Assembly: GCA_951804985.1 (NCBI GenBank)
Contig: OX638134.1
Location: forward strand, 81,757,679 to 81,821,678
Origin: Dryomyza anilis
Taxonomy: Eukaryota > Arthropoda > Insecta > Diptera > Dryomyzidae
Length of the DNA stretch: 64,000 bases
Reading direction: 5' to 3'
Below the pieces are notes generated by a model. That model was not told where the DNA came from, searched no databases, and saw nothing but the letters and a program-made list of their open reading frames with translations. The translations under genes were made by a program, and so were the position numbers. Positions 46,839 through 59,800 of the stretch are shown piece by piece (position 1 is the first letter of the stretch; each line of letters begins with the position of its first letter).

Positions 46839-49800
46839 TTATTCTCCGGTCATCATCTCCATGAATTCTGTAAGCAAATGTAGAGCAAGAGATATAGAGT
46901 GAATGTTGGCAAATGTGTGAAATTGGTTGATGAAAAATGATAATGTGTGGAAGTTGACGTCGTCGTCGTCGTCGTCATCACACGTCGCATATGAAAGACA
47001 TGCATACCATATAGACAAATTTATTATATTTTTTTATATATATATTTATTCCATGAATACATTTTTAATTCTTTTCAAAATATAGCAAACAGTAGTATGT
47101 TGTGCACAGAAATAAACTTTTAATTAGGCGCGTAAATAAAACAACAACGAAACGAAATGAAATGAAATATAATAAAATGATGACAATAAATAAATTCCAT
47201 GGCCTGTGTGGAAATGCTAATTATAGCGAAGCTCTACTATATACAACAAATAAATAAAAATATGATATGTTTTCGAATTTTGATGTCGATGTCAAAATTT
47301 AAAGACCCACGCAGATTACACACCACCATACATATTCTTATGGGAAATTATTATGGGATATTCCAGCATCACGATTCTATGTATACCATACTCTATTAGA
47401 AAACTTTATTTGATATTTTATTTGAATTTTTTAGTTTTGATAGTTTTTTCTTTGAGACGTTTGATTTTAGAATCGTTTTTATTATGTTCAGTTCTTGTGA
47501 TGTATGGTCTATCCCCATTTTCAAATTAGTTAATTTACATTTATATATGATATATCGACATTGAAAAAAAAATACTCAAAAACTATAAATTCAAAATTTA
47601 ATTTTCCTGTATTTAATATTACTTAATTTTTAAGAAGAACTTCTAAAAAAAAACTTTTACAGTTTTTCAAATTTTGATTTTTTCTAGTTTTTATGCATTC
47701 TGATTCGTATTTGTTTCTTTAAAAAATTAAAGATTATTTTTAGCCTATTTCGAATTTCATATGGAGAATTTTAAAATCTGTATAGTATCGAAGCTGGAAA
47801 ACATTAGTAATGAAAAATTCCACATTCTCATTGCTAATGTTTTCACTATTTGACTATTTGATTACTAATGATTTGACGATATTTGTAAAATTACTTCTCC
47901 ATCTCGAAAATTTGCAAATTAAAGATCTCATTCTAGAAACTCAGCTCTACTACTGAAGATAATCTCGTTCTCGATCTCGATAATATGCACAAAATTCATG
48001 TTATCCTCGAAACGCCACTTGACTAATGAAGGAAATTTCGTTCTCGCCAATATGGGATAACATCTCGTCACGAGAAAATATTATTCTAGATTTCATGAGA
48101 TTTTTAATACCAATTTCTTCATCACGAAAATTTTTAAAATAAAAATCTTGTTCTAGAAACTAAGCTCGATAACGGAAGGTAATCTCGTCCGATATCTCGA
48201 TAATATGAAAAAACCTATATCATTCTTGAAACACATTTCGACTGCAGAAGGAAATCTTGTATTCGATCTAGTCTCGTAATATGCATCGTGATCTGACGAT
48301 ATCTCATTCCAAGATCACTCCATTATTCCAAATTTGATGAGGTATTTAAAATCACTTTCTGCATTTCGAAAATTAACAAAATAACGACGTCATTTTCGAA
48401 TCTCGTTCTCGATCTCAATAAGATGAAAACGAATCTAATTCTCGAATCACATTTCGACTATAAAAGAAAAACTAGTTTCCCAACACATTAGCTTCAAAAT
48501 AGGTTTGAATTTTCTCGTCTTTATTTCAGACTTTATTACAGAAAGAAGTAATTGAAAATCTCGAAAAAATAAATATATATAAAATTTTCCAATAACCTTC
48601 TTGAAATTTAAAAAGTGTTTCTCATATTTTAGACAATTTTTCTGTTTTAAAAATCTGATGTTTGTATGATAAAAAAACGTGTTTTCGAACACTTATCGTA
48701 TTATCGGCCGATATATCGCAATTTCTACACTTCACACAATTTCTTCAACTTTAAAGTCTCGCGGAATTAATAAATATGATATTTTTAAAAAAAGTTTTCG
48801 AATTTAAAAATATTTATAAAAATATTCAATCTAAATGATAAATGAACTGAATGATGCTATTTTACTTTATACTCCATATGAATATTTTCTTCAACTTACC
48901 ATCAAAATCAACGGTGCCCGAACCATCGGAATCGATTTCCTCAATCATGATGTCCAATTCTTGTTCGGTCAGCTGATCGTCGAGTTCCTTGAGGATTTCC
49001 TTCAGGCAGGTGGTTGGAATGTAGCCGTTGCCCTTCTTGTCGTATAGACGGAAGGCTTCCTTCAGCTCCTTCTGCATGGCTTCGGCATCTTCCTCAACAA
49101 TGAATTTGGCAGCCAATTGCACGAATTCGTCGAATTCCAGACGACCAGACTCTGTTTGGAACAAAAAAAAATAATGTTTAAGAAAAACATTTTAAGATTT
49201 CATTAAAGCGCAGCAAACTTACTGTCCTCATCGACTTCCTCGATAAGTTCTTCCAAGATCTTCTTGTCGAAGGGTTGTCCCATCAAACGCAGAATATCGG
49301 CAACCAGATCGGTGGAGATGCTGCCGGTTTTCTGGCTGTCAAAGCTGTTGAAAGCTTTCTGCAGGACGGCGATCTGCTCGGGAGTAAGATCTTCATCCTG
49401 GGGAACAAAAATCAAATAATTTAGATATATTTTTTCAACTATTTAAAAAAAAAATAGTTTTCTCTCGAACGAAAATTTTGTACTGAACTAAAAAATTTAA
49501 ATACACAAATTTGGGTTGTGGGCGAAAATATTCAAACAAATATTTATTCATGATAGGACTGATTTTATTGTTCGAAAACATGAGTTTTCTTTTAATTATT
49601 TTTTAATTTATATTTTAATTTTTTTTTTCAAATAAAAAATATTATTGTCAAAAATGAAATCAGCTCTATCGAAAATATTCATTTCAACAAATAATTTTTT
49701 TCCCGCACAAAATAAAATTTAAAAATTTTCATAATAAAAATTTTCGTCGGAAGTATAAATTTAGGAAATATTGATTTGCGATAGGACTAAAGTTTGTTTT

Positions 49801-49904
49801 TTAAAATTTTTCGAATTTATTTTTTAAATTTTTATTTCGATTTTTTTTTTATAATTTATTTTTCCAAAAACTTTTCAAAAACGTACAATATCGGCGGAGC
49901 TCAT
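46839..49904 (-). CDS. TpnC73F: Troponin C (TpnC73F-like)
   Basis: Four coding exons on the minus strand: 49904-49887 (six codons, MSSADI), 49397-49223, 49151-48900 and 46867-46839 (EFMEMMTGE and stop); 474 nt, 157 residues, close to the usual 155. Four EF hands are visible. The loops of hands 2 ([12 protein letters not shown]) and 4 ([12 protein letters not shown]) have complete calcium ligands. Hands 1 ([12 protein letters not shown]) and 3 ([12 protein letters not shown]) lack the final acidic residue, the pattern of insect troponin C. It is the calcium sensor of the thin filament in larval and adult muscle. The MSS start and [16 protein letters not shown] favour TpnC73F over TpnC47D; the neighbours support this. 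The 2-kb last intron separates only nine codons and carries a (GTC)n tract at 46958-46980. Confidence 0.94.
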
Positions 49905-51060
49905 GTTGATTTTGTTTTTTGATTTCTTTGATTTAGTGTAAAAACAGAAATTTCTTCCTTTTCGCGTTGATCACCGAACACTTCTGCGATCGTTCCACAA
50001 CTGAACCACGGTCGCTGTTTTGCTCCAAAATATCAATGGCCACCGTGCCACGTTCGACCCCAAACAAACCGACGCACACACATGCAACAAATTCACACAC
50101 ACACACGCACACGAACGCATTTGGGACGCGTGCCGTGCCGCTGAAAACATATCCAATGGATGAAAAATTTTCATTTTCATTTTAGAAAATACTGTAAACT
50201 CATAAAATTTGTGCTGTCTGTTTGTAGTCGCAGCGGCAAAATATAGTGGATTGCAAATCTCGGCCGATTATATCGTGTTGCGATCGCATCCGTCCGTGAT
50301 GTGTTTATTGTTTGCACCAAAACTGCGTCGTCGTCGTCGTTATCGTCGTCTTCGTCTGCCTGCTACGCATCACCACTTGGAGTAAAAATAAACTTGAACT
50401 GTTTGGTATACTTCGGGAACAACCAGGCAGAAAGGAGGCAGCAAGGCATGCAGTTCGTTCCCATTGCATGCGTTTGTCTTCCCATAACACATATTCGATC
50501 CAGTAGGTGTGAATCGTATTATGTGTTTATTCTTTTATTTTTGTTATTTTTTTTTTAGTAGAGCTGTAAAATGTTTATAGTTGATATGGATAGAACAAAT
50601 ACAGAGTTATGTGTTGTGTCAGAAGGTTATTGTGCTAAATATTTCGACATAATCTGGCGACGGAAGCCATCAGAAACTTTGCACTCAACACACTCAGAAA
50701 ATTGTTTCTTCATTTTAAGAAAAATGTACTTGATATAGCGAGTTAATTTGTCCTTTTTTTAATTAAGCTTATTGTTTCAAATGAAAAAAAAACTGGTTAA
50801 AAGCAGATGGATTTTTCAAGTGCAGTAATTAAGACGTCAGCTTGTAATATACATTCTATTGAAATTTATCCTCTTAAGAAAAATATGTTCATGATAAGAT
50901 CATGCTTCTAATCGGAATTTGACAATTTAAAAGTTCATAATATCTCTATGGGATGGCACTATTTTAATTATATTTTATTAATTCCAATCAAATATCTGTT
51001 ATTATTACTATAATTTAATTTATATATCCTGAATATATACTATCCTATTATCCTATCCTA
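49905..51060 (-). promoter_or_regulatory. Upstream region of troponin C
   Basis: The minus-strand 5'UTR probably runs from about 50010 to 49905; an initiator-like TTCAGTT lies at about 50004. Further up, 50220-50500 is unusually G/C-rich for the window, with a (GTC)n tract at 50323-50355, and could be an enhancer. A (CA)n-like stretch lies at 50074-50110. The rest, 50560-51060, is featureless A/T-rich DNA. Confidence 0.3.
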
Positions 51061-52415
51061 TTAATATAATAAATCTGATTGTTTGTTGGTTTGTTTGTTT
51101 GTTCCGCATCTCCTTCTAAACCGATCCGATTTTCATAAAATTTTTACTACAGATGCGGTATGGTCTGGAAGGAATGATAAGCTATATATGGGCGGGATAT
51201 GACAAAGGGCCGTGGTACCTCCCATACAACATAAACTTTCAATACGAACACCACACTAAAATTCACTACACTAAAACTCACCGCAATAAAATTCATCACA
51301 TTAAAATTGATCACACTAAAACTCACCACAATAAAATTGATAATAATATAATAATAGTTTGGCGCTACAGTCCTGTTTAGAACTTCGGCCGAGCTCTCTC
51401 ACCACTTTGAGCTGTGCGTGTTATATTTGTACTCAAATTGGTGGGACCTACAGTTTATTGCCGAATCCGAATGGCGGGTGAGAGCTTTTCATAGGCAATG
51501 TTTTACTCTCGTAGGTTTGCCATTTACTGCCGAGAGGTAGCGCGGTATAGAAAAATGTTTCTATGAAAAGATGTTGTTAGCCCCAGGCTTGAACCGGGGA
51601 CCTTTCGGCTCGCAGTCCAACGCACTAACCACTGAGCTACCACACTAAAATTCACCACAGTAAAACTCACCACACTAAAATTCACCCTAAAATTCACCAT
51701 ACTAAAACCCACCACACTATAATTCACCACACTAAAACTCACTACACTAAAACTCACCACACTAAAACTCATCACACTAAAATTCACCACACTAAAACTC
51801 ACCACACTAAAACTCACCATACCAAAACTCACCAAATTGAAACTCATCACACCAAAATTCATCACATCTAAACTCACCACACCGCTATATATGGGCGGGA
51901 TATGACAAAGGGGCGTGGTACCACCCATACAACATAAACTTTCAATACGAACACCACACTAAAATTCACTACACTAAAACTCATCACAATAAAATTCATC
52001 ACATTAAAATTAATCACACTAAAACTCACCACAATAAAATTCACAACACTAAAATTCACCACACTAAAACTCGCCACACTAAAACTCGCCTCACTAAAAT
52101 TCACCCTAAAATTCAGCACACTAAAACGCACCACATTAAAACTCACTACACTAAAACTCACCAAATTAAAACTCATCACACCTAAACTCACCACAACGAA
52201 ACTCACCACATTAAAACTCACCACATTAAAACTCACCACACTAAAACTTCTACTGGGAAAAACTCTACGGGGAAGAATTCTACGGGAAAGAATTCTACCG
52301 GAAAGAATTCTACCGTGATGAATTCTACGGGAATAATTCTATGGGAAAGCGTTCTATGGGCAAGAATTTTACGGGTAAGATTTCTACTGGGAAGAATTCT
52401 ACGGGGAAGCGCAGT
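51060..52415. repeat. 15-bp tandem repeats with a duplicated block and a SINE
   Basis: Units of ACTAAAACTCACCAC (15 bp) fill about 51230-51340, 51640-51885 and 51950-52245; a second 15-bp unit, GAATTCTACGGGAAA, fills 52250-52410. A ~130-bp block starting GCTATATATGGGCGGGATAT occurs at about 51181 and again at 51883. Long valine/serine-rich frames across it are artefacts of a period divisible by 3. Confidence 0.85.
51341..51641 (-). mobile_element. SINE copy (inverted) inside the 15-bp repeat
   Basis: Reverse complement of the rogdi-intron SINE: an ATT-type tail at 51341-51357, body, and tRNA-like head ending at 51641 with AACCACTGAGCTACC. On either side the 15-bp repeat continues. Confidence 0.9.
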
Positions 52416-54018
52416 CTGAGAACGAAAAGATAATTTCATTATTTTCCTTTGTTGGAATTTTAAAATTAAAAGATAGTCTTATCTTAAAATAATCCATATC
52501 TTAAAATAGTTCAAAAACTAGAGCTAAATTGACAAAACTGATACTATTTTCGGAATCAACGTCACAAATGCATCTAATATTTGCAGCAAATTTTACTGCA
52601 CCATAATGAGTGTAGGACAGTGTTCTCAATCACATTGGGGAAAAAACAATTTTTATGACCAAAATTGTAAAAACTATTCAGATCATTATATTTTTGTTTT
52701 CTTAATTTTTTAGTAACGTATTTAAGGATGTGTTTCCTACATTTAAATATGAAATTAAAAAAATAAATAAAATGGCAAACTTGAAAACTTATATGAAGTC
52801 GAACGAACAATATGCGGACAGGGAAATAAAATTCTAAAACTCGAGAAGAATTCGTTTAGAAAGAAAAATAGTAGAATTTGACTAATATCAATAAAATACT
52901 ACTAAAATTCAAGAATTTGTCATCTGGATATGAAGAAAGCAAATTACTTAGTTGTCAAAAAAGTAAACAAACTTTATTCAACTGGATTTTCAGAAGTTAA
53001 TTTATTGATTATCAAAAACCAAAAAGAACACGCAATATTGTTGCTGTATTCATCGCAAAAAGAACACGTGTTCATGTATTGTTGTTGTTTTCATCGATAT
53101 TGCTCTGTCTGTATGCTTTGTTTTGCGAGGTCGCCATCTGTTTGTTAGTCTGCCTGTCTGTCTGTTGAAAGTAACTAAGCCAAATTGTTCTAGATATTCA
53201 GACATTAAGTTCTTAGTTATTAAAAAAGTAACTAAGTACAATTTTTCTTGTTACTTTTTGACAACTAAGAAAATCCATTTCTTGAAATTAAGAATTTTTC
53301 GGTTTAGCTGTATATCACTCCGTATTCTTCTTGATTCCATCTTGATTTTAGATTTTTTTTTCCCTACGTGCGGTTGGTTTCAAGATGCAAATACTTGATG
53401 GACTGATTCCTTGGATTTTAGAAAGAAGATTGTAAAATATATATTTTATTACATTTGATGGGGAAAACCCCTATGTTTCCCACATAGTAAATCAATTTTA
53501 AAAAAATTTGATTTTTCAAATACACCTACTATTTTTCAAGAGTTTCGCTAAAAATGAGCGAAATTAATATATCATTGTTCCCCAGTATTTGTAAATAAAA
53601 TATCGTGTGTTAATCCATGTCAATCGTATTCTAAAGTGAAAAAAATTGAAATAATTCGAAATTTTTCTTAAATATTTGTAGCATATATCCGACAGACCCA
53701 CAGACAAATTAAAGTTAGTAAGAATGTTGTTACAAACATTGCCTATGTCTTCTTAAAATATATCAAGATCAGTTATGAAAAAATTGTTTAATTTTGTATT
53801 TTCGAATATATTGTATTGTCTTCTTAAAAGACAAAAAAAAAAGTTGTTTCTTTTATTTACATCTTAAAAATAAAACATCCAAATCTAAAAATAGTCTTAT
53901 CTTAAAATAATCCATATCTTAAAATAGTTCATATTATAAAATAGTCTTAAAAATATTAGTGAGGAATATTTAATTGTATACCTTAATTTTAAATTTTTAA
54001 TTATGCTGAACCTCCCCA
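52416..54018. other. Intergenic region, weak inverted repeats only
   Basis: No gene is seen. At 52948-52967 and 53251-53270 the sequence CTTAGTTGTCAAAAAAGTAA and its inverse form possible ends of a small element. A 12-bp palindrome GAACACGTGTTC lies at 53062-53073. Confidence 0.4.
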
Positions 54019-54659
54019 CCCTCAGAATTTACGTCTTATATCCCCATAAATTAAAAAATTTATATAAAGTATAAAAAACTAAAAAAAAGTTGAAATATAT
54101 AATTGGGCGGACCACGCCTATATTAAAAATTTTGTAAGACTAATATTTCATAGATTTGATTTTAATAATCTACGGATCAAATTTCCACTATGAAAACCCG
54201 GGAAAATAGTGAAAAAAAAAGTGGGCGGATCACGCCCATTTTTGGACCACATATTTTTAGGTAAATTCTAACAATACGTTTTAAATTTTATAACTATACC
54301 TTGAATACTTTTCGAGTTATTAATTTCGAAAGAGTTATTTAAAAGTGACTTGTATGGGAGGTGGGCGTGTCCGTTGACCGATTTGGCTCATTTTCGACTC
54401 AGTTCCTACTTTTGGCTAAAATATATTGAGACGAAATTTTATCGCATTCTGATCAGTATTTCTCAAGTTATTCTGTATTCGGACAGCAAGACAGCAAGAC
54501 GGACAGACAGACAGACAGACGGACATGGCTAAACGGACTCGGGTAGTGATGCTGATCAAGAATATATATACTTTTCCATACCGGACACGCCTCCTAAGGG
54601 GCGTTACAATATATGCACAAAGTTAATATACCCTGTACCTCATAGGTGTAGGGTATAAA
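54019..54659 (-). mobile_element. DINE-1/INE-1-like element, copy B (one end missing)
   Basis: Nearly identical to the 22600-23374 copy from CTCAGAATTTACGTC-type sequence to the TATACCCTGTACCTCATAGG end, same orientation, including TGGGCGGACCACGCC and CAAGACGGACAGACAGACAG. The ~100-bp end with GGTCGGGCCCGACT is absent. Confidence 0.82.
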
Positions 54660-55440
54660 TACTCCATATCATAACATTATCCATATTTTAACATAGTTCA
54701 TATCAATGGCAAGAATCAAATAAGCCATATTCTAAAATCCATCAATACTATATGTAATAATAATAAGAAATTCTTATTATTATGGGTTGAATTGGAATGA
54801 TTACATTTCAAAGGTAATTTTTATTAAATACTAATATTGTAAACCAATTTTCAAAATGACGGGACATATTGACATTTGGAAAATACGTTTTTTCAACTTT
54901 ATAATACCTAAACCAAAAGAGATCGACTTTCTTTTTTTATTTTATTGGCAGATAATCATGGACATTTTAAACTTTAAATAAAAATCTGTAAAAAATGTAA
55001 AATATTTTAAATTTTCTCAAATGATTCCAAATCACTTGCTCTGACTTAAGCGTTTTGTTCGAAAAACTGTTTTTTAAATTGAGAATCAAATACAAAATAA
55101 TTTGTGAATCTCAAACAAAATCAAACGAAATACGATCGAAAGCTGAAGCATGTCCATTAACTCATAAAAAAATCAACTATAAAGCCAGATGTTTATCAAA
55201 ACACAATAATGACCTCTCGAACAAATTGTGTAGGTGTAAGTTAAATTAATTTATAGCTACTATAAATAAAATTTTAAACAATAAACGAGTCACGTCACTC
55301 GATTTTTGTTTTTTATGAAATCGCCTTTAAATTTAAATAAAAATTAAATTTAAATAAAATTTTAAGTCTTACGCCAAAAATGGTTTTTAATAAAAAAAAA
55401 ACATTTTTGAATTTAGTTTTTAGTTTTTTTTAATAAAAAT
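54660..55440. other. Intergenic, nothing recognised
   Basis: A/T-rich sequence with a short TATTATTATGG palindrome near 54770; no gene or clear repeat is supported. Confidence 0.4.
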
Positions 55441-56110
55441 TTGGATTTTTATTAAAAGTCTAAATTTTAACGATTAATAAAAATTTTAATATATTTTTTA
55501 GTGAAAAATTGAATTTTAGTGAAAATTTGAAACAAATTTTTGAAATTAAATTTTTGAGTATAAATCGAATTTTTGGTACAAATTTTGAATTTTTAGTACA
55601 AATTTTAATTTTGAGAATAAATTGTCATTTTGAGTAAATTTTGAAGTACTAAGAATACTAATTTAAAATTTGAGTGCTAATTTAAATTTTTAGTACTAAT
55701 TTATATTTTTAGTACTTATTTAAATTTTTAGTTCTAATTTAATTTTTTAGTACTCATTTAAATTTTATGTTCCAATTTATTTTTTTTTGTACTAATATTA
55801 ATTTTTAGTACTTATTTAATATTTTGTCAAAATATAATAATTATTTTGACTTTTTAGTAAAAATTTGAATTTTTAGTAAAAATTTGAATTTTTAGTAAAA
55901 ATTTTAATTTTTATTTAAAATTTTAATTTTTAGTAAAAATTTTAATTTTCATTAAAATTTTAAAATTTAGTAATACTTAAATGATTAGTACTAACATACA
56001 TTTTTAGTACAAATTAAAATTTTAAGTAGAAATTAAAGTTTTTAGTACAAAATAAATATTTTTTATTAATTTTTGACTAAAAATTTAAATTTTAGTTTTC
56101 TATTTTTCGT
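55440..56110 (+). repeat. Degenerate ~19-bp repeat (TTTTTAGTA..AATTTGAA)
   Basis: Units such as TTTTTAGTAAAAATTTGAA (55852-55915) and TTTTTAGTACTAATTTAAA (55675-55800), plus one AGTGAAAAATTGAATTTTAG at 55500, recall array A in the same orientation but are strongly diverged. Confidence 0.6.
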
Positions 56111-56279
56111 CATCAATACTTTATAAAATATGAATTAAAATTATAATGTAGAAATGCGATGCAAAAAATGACAATACTTCGCATTAAATAATACCAACAA
56201 TGGCTTCAAAATATATATTGTATTCAAAATTCTCAAAAAAGATATATTAAAAAAACTATTGTTGATCTCTATTATTGTG

Positions 56280-56790
56280 GTTGAAAGAAAGCTAAAATTA
56301 GTTGTAACAACCAACTTCATGGGGTTAAAACGAAAATTCTACAGATCAATCAACCATTTTCGGTTAATATTTTAATTATTATCAAATTGTTCTAAAACTT
56401 AACAAAAACTAACAAACCCTCTTAATTTCGGATATAAGAATCAACATAGCAGTTGAGAGAACCAATAATGTTGGTGACGTAATTGGTTAACACCACAAAT
56501 TTCTATGTAGATTGTACCAAACAAAAATATTTAACTATGGTTAAAATTACCCACAAGACTTTGAAGAAAGAAAAAGGCAGTTGTAGCAACTAACTTCATT
56601 TAGTTAAATCAACATTTCTACAAATCTGTTGATACAACAGCGATTACCAAATTGATTTACAATTCATTCTAGTCCGAACTACCATATTTTGGTTTTCGCT
56701 ATAAGATCCGAATTAGAGAGAACAGATTAATCTGGTTGGTTGCCGTAAAAAATTCCTAATTCTATTTGTAGTTATACCAAAAGTATATCT
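56280..56790. repeat. Composite of GGTTG-type interspersed repeat fragments
   Basis: Blocks such as GTTGTAACAACCAACTTCAT, TTGAGAGAACCAATAATGTTGG and GTTGTAGCAACTAACTTCAT resemble the elements at 41349, 58508 and 61067, but boundaries are unclear. Confidence 0.5.
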
Positions 56791-56847
56791 CGAGTGTCCT
56801 ATGAGATTACAATTTCATTCGAAAATCGAGAGCGTAATCTTTACCAT

Positions 56848-59800
56848 CTAACTCTCCACAACGTCCTCCATAACGTCCTCCACAACGTCCTCCACAACGT
56901 CCTTGCATATGCAGTACTTTTTGGCAATCTTATCCTCGATACATTCAGAGTCTGCAGCATACGAATTAAGTCTACTTATGTGATTCACGTCCAAACCGAG
57001 AGCATGATCGGCTTCAAAATATTGAAAAGTAGCTTCTAATTCAGCCTCATGCGGCATTACTACGAAGTGAATGCGATAAATGGCACCATTCTTGTCAGAA
57101 TGTTTTTCGCCCAGTTCCGTTTGTATATTGGCCTCCTTTATATTATTCAGCGTGAGAACATTGCAGATGTCTGACATATTTCTATACTCTAGATACAGGT
57201 TTATTTTATTGACTACAAGTTGTGCCATATTCTTTATTTCCTGCGAGTTTATCGAGAGTGCATTGTATGGCACACATGTGCACCAATGATCATCAATACC
57301 GGCATCGGCACAAGTGCGATTTTCTGAGACGGGTGCAAAAATACTCTGACATTGGGGACAACTTTCACCACGCTCCGCCAATAAAACAGCATTTTCACGG
57401 CTACCCTTTGTACCCGAAAATGCCAACAATTGTTTTAATGTCATATAGATGTCGTAAGGACTCGTCAGACGATGTCGATTCAATTCGAGCGCATAAACAA
57501 AATCCGGATGTTTTGCCTGAAACCATGCGGGTAACGACATAAAGAACATTGGCAGTCGTTCTTCCAGAAAACCCTCGGGCATATCACGTAATGTACCCCA
57601 ACGTGACCCATGATCACTGAAGAATATTACCGCCGATGCATTCAAAACACCGCTGTTCTCCAGCTGTTGCATATACTGCAGCATACGTTCATCCATTGTA
57701 GATGAATCGGCGTAGTAATTGTGACTGAAAGAGTTTGCCCAGAAAATACCGAAGACACGTTGATGAAGAAAACGTTGCGCAAACTCCAGACCAAAATCAT
57801 AGATGTAATCAGCCGCTCTACGTAGACCAATGCAAAATTTCATGCCAGACAACAATTTTATTGGCAGATGCTTTTCGATGGCCAACATAAATGGACGCAA
57901 ATAGTAGTCGGTTGGTGGATACAGAAAACCTTTCTTGATATAATTAAACGTGCTCATTTCGGTCTCATCCTCGGACATTGCTGTAACATAGCCATTGTCC
58001 TGGTAGAGCTTCCATATGGTCGTGCAATTGTCGATGCCTCCAACGTCGTTAGGTTTGCATACATCCATCACACGTGAGAGATTAAGTCCAGTGGACACAG
58101 CCATTATATTGGGAAAAGTATTGTCGTCCATCTAAAAAGGTTAACATGTTCAATTAAGATACGTTTCCGAAATACATATAGATAAACTGGGACTGGGTTA
58201 ACAAAAAATAATCTTTTTTGGGTATGCTAAATAAATAACCAATTCTATCTACTCCAGTGTTTACTGGATATTCATATTTTTAATAAAGTCTATATCAAAA
58301 ACATTCCTTAAAATAAGCATTTGCTGATATCAACACATGTCAACCTTCTTGAATAAAGATAATATGTGATATGACACATTTAGAATTTTTCAAATAAACT
58401 TTTTGCATTTTTATCGTTACAAAAAAATAAATATATGGCTATATCTGAAAATCGCAGTAAAATTGGCGAAGCTAAAAATCGTTAAACTTAGGCAATAACT
58501 AGAAAGCTACAAACAGAAAATCTTCTTTTGGCGTGAGGTTGGAATAATGAATAAATTAGTTGTACCAACTAACATCTTTCGGTTAAATCGAATTGTCTAC
58601 CAATTTGTTGACGGCCATATTAGCTAGGCGCTAGAAATATTAGCCAATACACACTCCCAATCTGTACTAAATTGTTCTAAAACAGTTCGAAATTGGTTGA
58701 TGTCTAAACTACAAATCTTTTAGTTTTAACAATATCAGCCGACTATGTGGTTGAGAGAACCGAAAAAGTTGGTTGGACAAAGAGTTGGAACAAATCTATA
58801 TTGTTTGTGTAGTTTTCACAGACCTCTGAGTCGGTAGCTCGGAGGTTAGTGCGTTGAAGCGAGGCGAAAGGTATGAAACCATGTCCATGTTCAAATCTGG
58901 ACTGGGGCTAACAATATTTTTTCATAGGAAACCTTTTTCTATACCGTGCTACCTATCGCCCATGAAAAGCTCTGACCACCACCCTTCGGATTCGACATTA
59001 AACTGTAGGTCGCAGGACTTTGAGTACAAATAAAACACGCACTGCTCAAATGGTGAGAGAGTTCTTCATGGCTCTCAGAGGTTTACCATTGACTGCCGAG
59101 AGGTAGCGTCTGATATAACAATGTTTTTCTATGAAAAGAAGTTACCAGTCGCTGGGATCGAACCCGGGACCTTTCGGCTTGGAGTCCAACGCACTAAACA
59201 ATTGAGCTACCAATGCTATATATTGTATATATTATATATTTTACTATAATAGCTGAGTAATAAACAACTTGAGCAAGTACGACCAATCAACCCTATTATA
59301 TCCAATATACAATTTTTAACATAACCTTTTTGCGTTAGTGTCCTTTGAAAAAATAAATATGTGGTTATAAAGCTGGATAATAACGCCTTAAAGAGCCATT
59401 AAAGGAATAAAAATCGGAATAAAATTGACGAAGCTAAAAATCCTTAAACTCAGACATTAACCAAAAAAGCTACTTTATAGATATTAATTGAAATTTAAAT
59501 ATGTTACAGCTTAATAATTTTAATTTTTTGTTTACTATAATACCAACCTTATTATAACCTGCCATTTCAAACCACTCCTTTCGCTCCAAATACTCGAATG
59601 TTTTCGGCATTGTGCGCCGAAAATTAAATCTAGACAGACTATCGATGCCGATCAACAATACTCCCAGGTTAGGCGCACTTATGGCTTCTTCCGCCAGACG
59701 TTGCTCCAACTTATCCTTGACTTGTATGAAGAAATGTGCATCCTCATAGATAACATGATTAAGTGCTATCGAACGACATTCCAAAAGCAGTGCATCAATG

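Noticed and set aside
49967..50558. Several overlapping short frames upstream of troponin C
   Set aside because: Frames on both strands overlap in a low-complexity CA/GTC-rich region; better explained as UTR/promoter sequence.
51524..52439. Valine/serine-rich open frames on the minus strand
   Set aside because: They arise from 15-bp tandem repeats, cross the SINE, and lack any domain.
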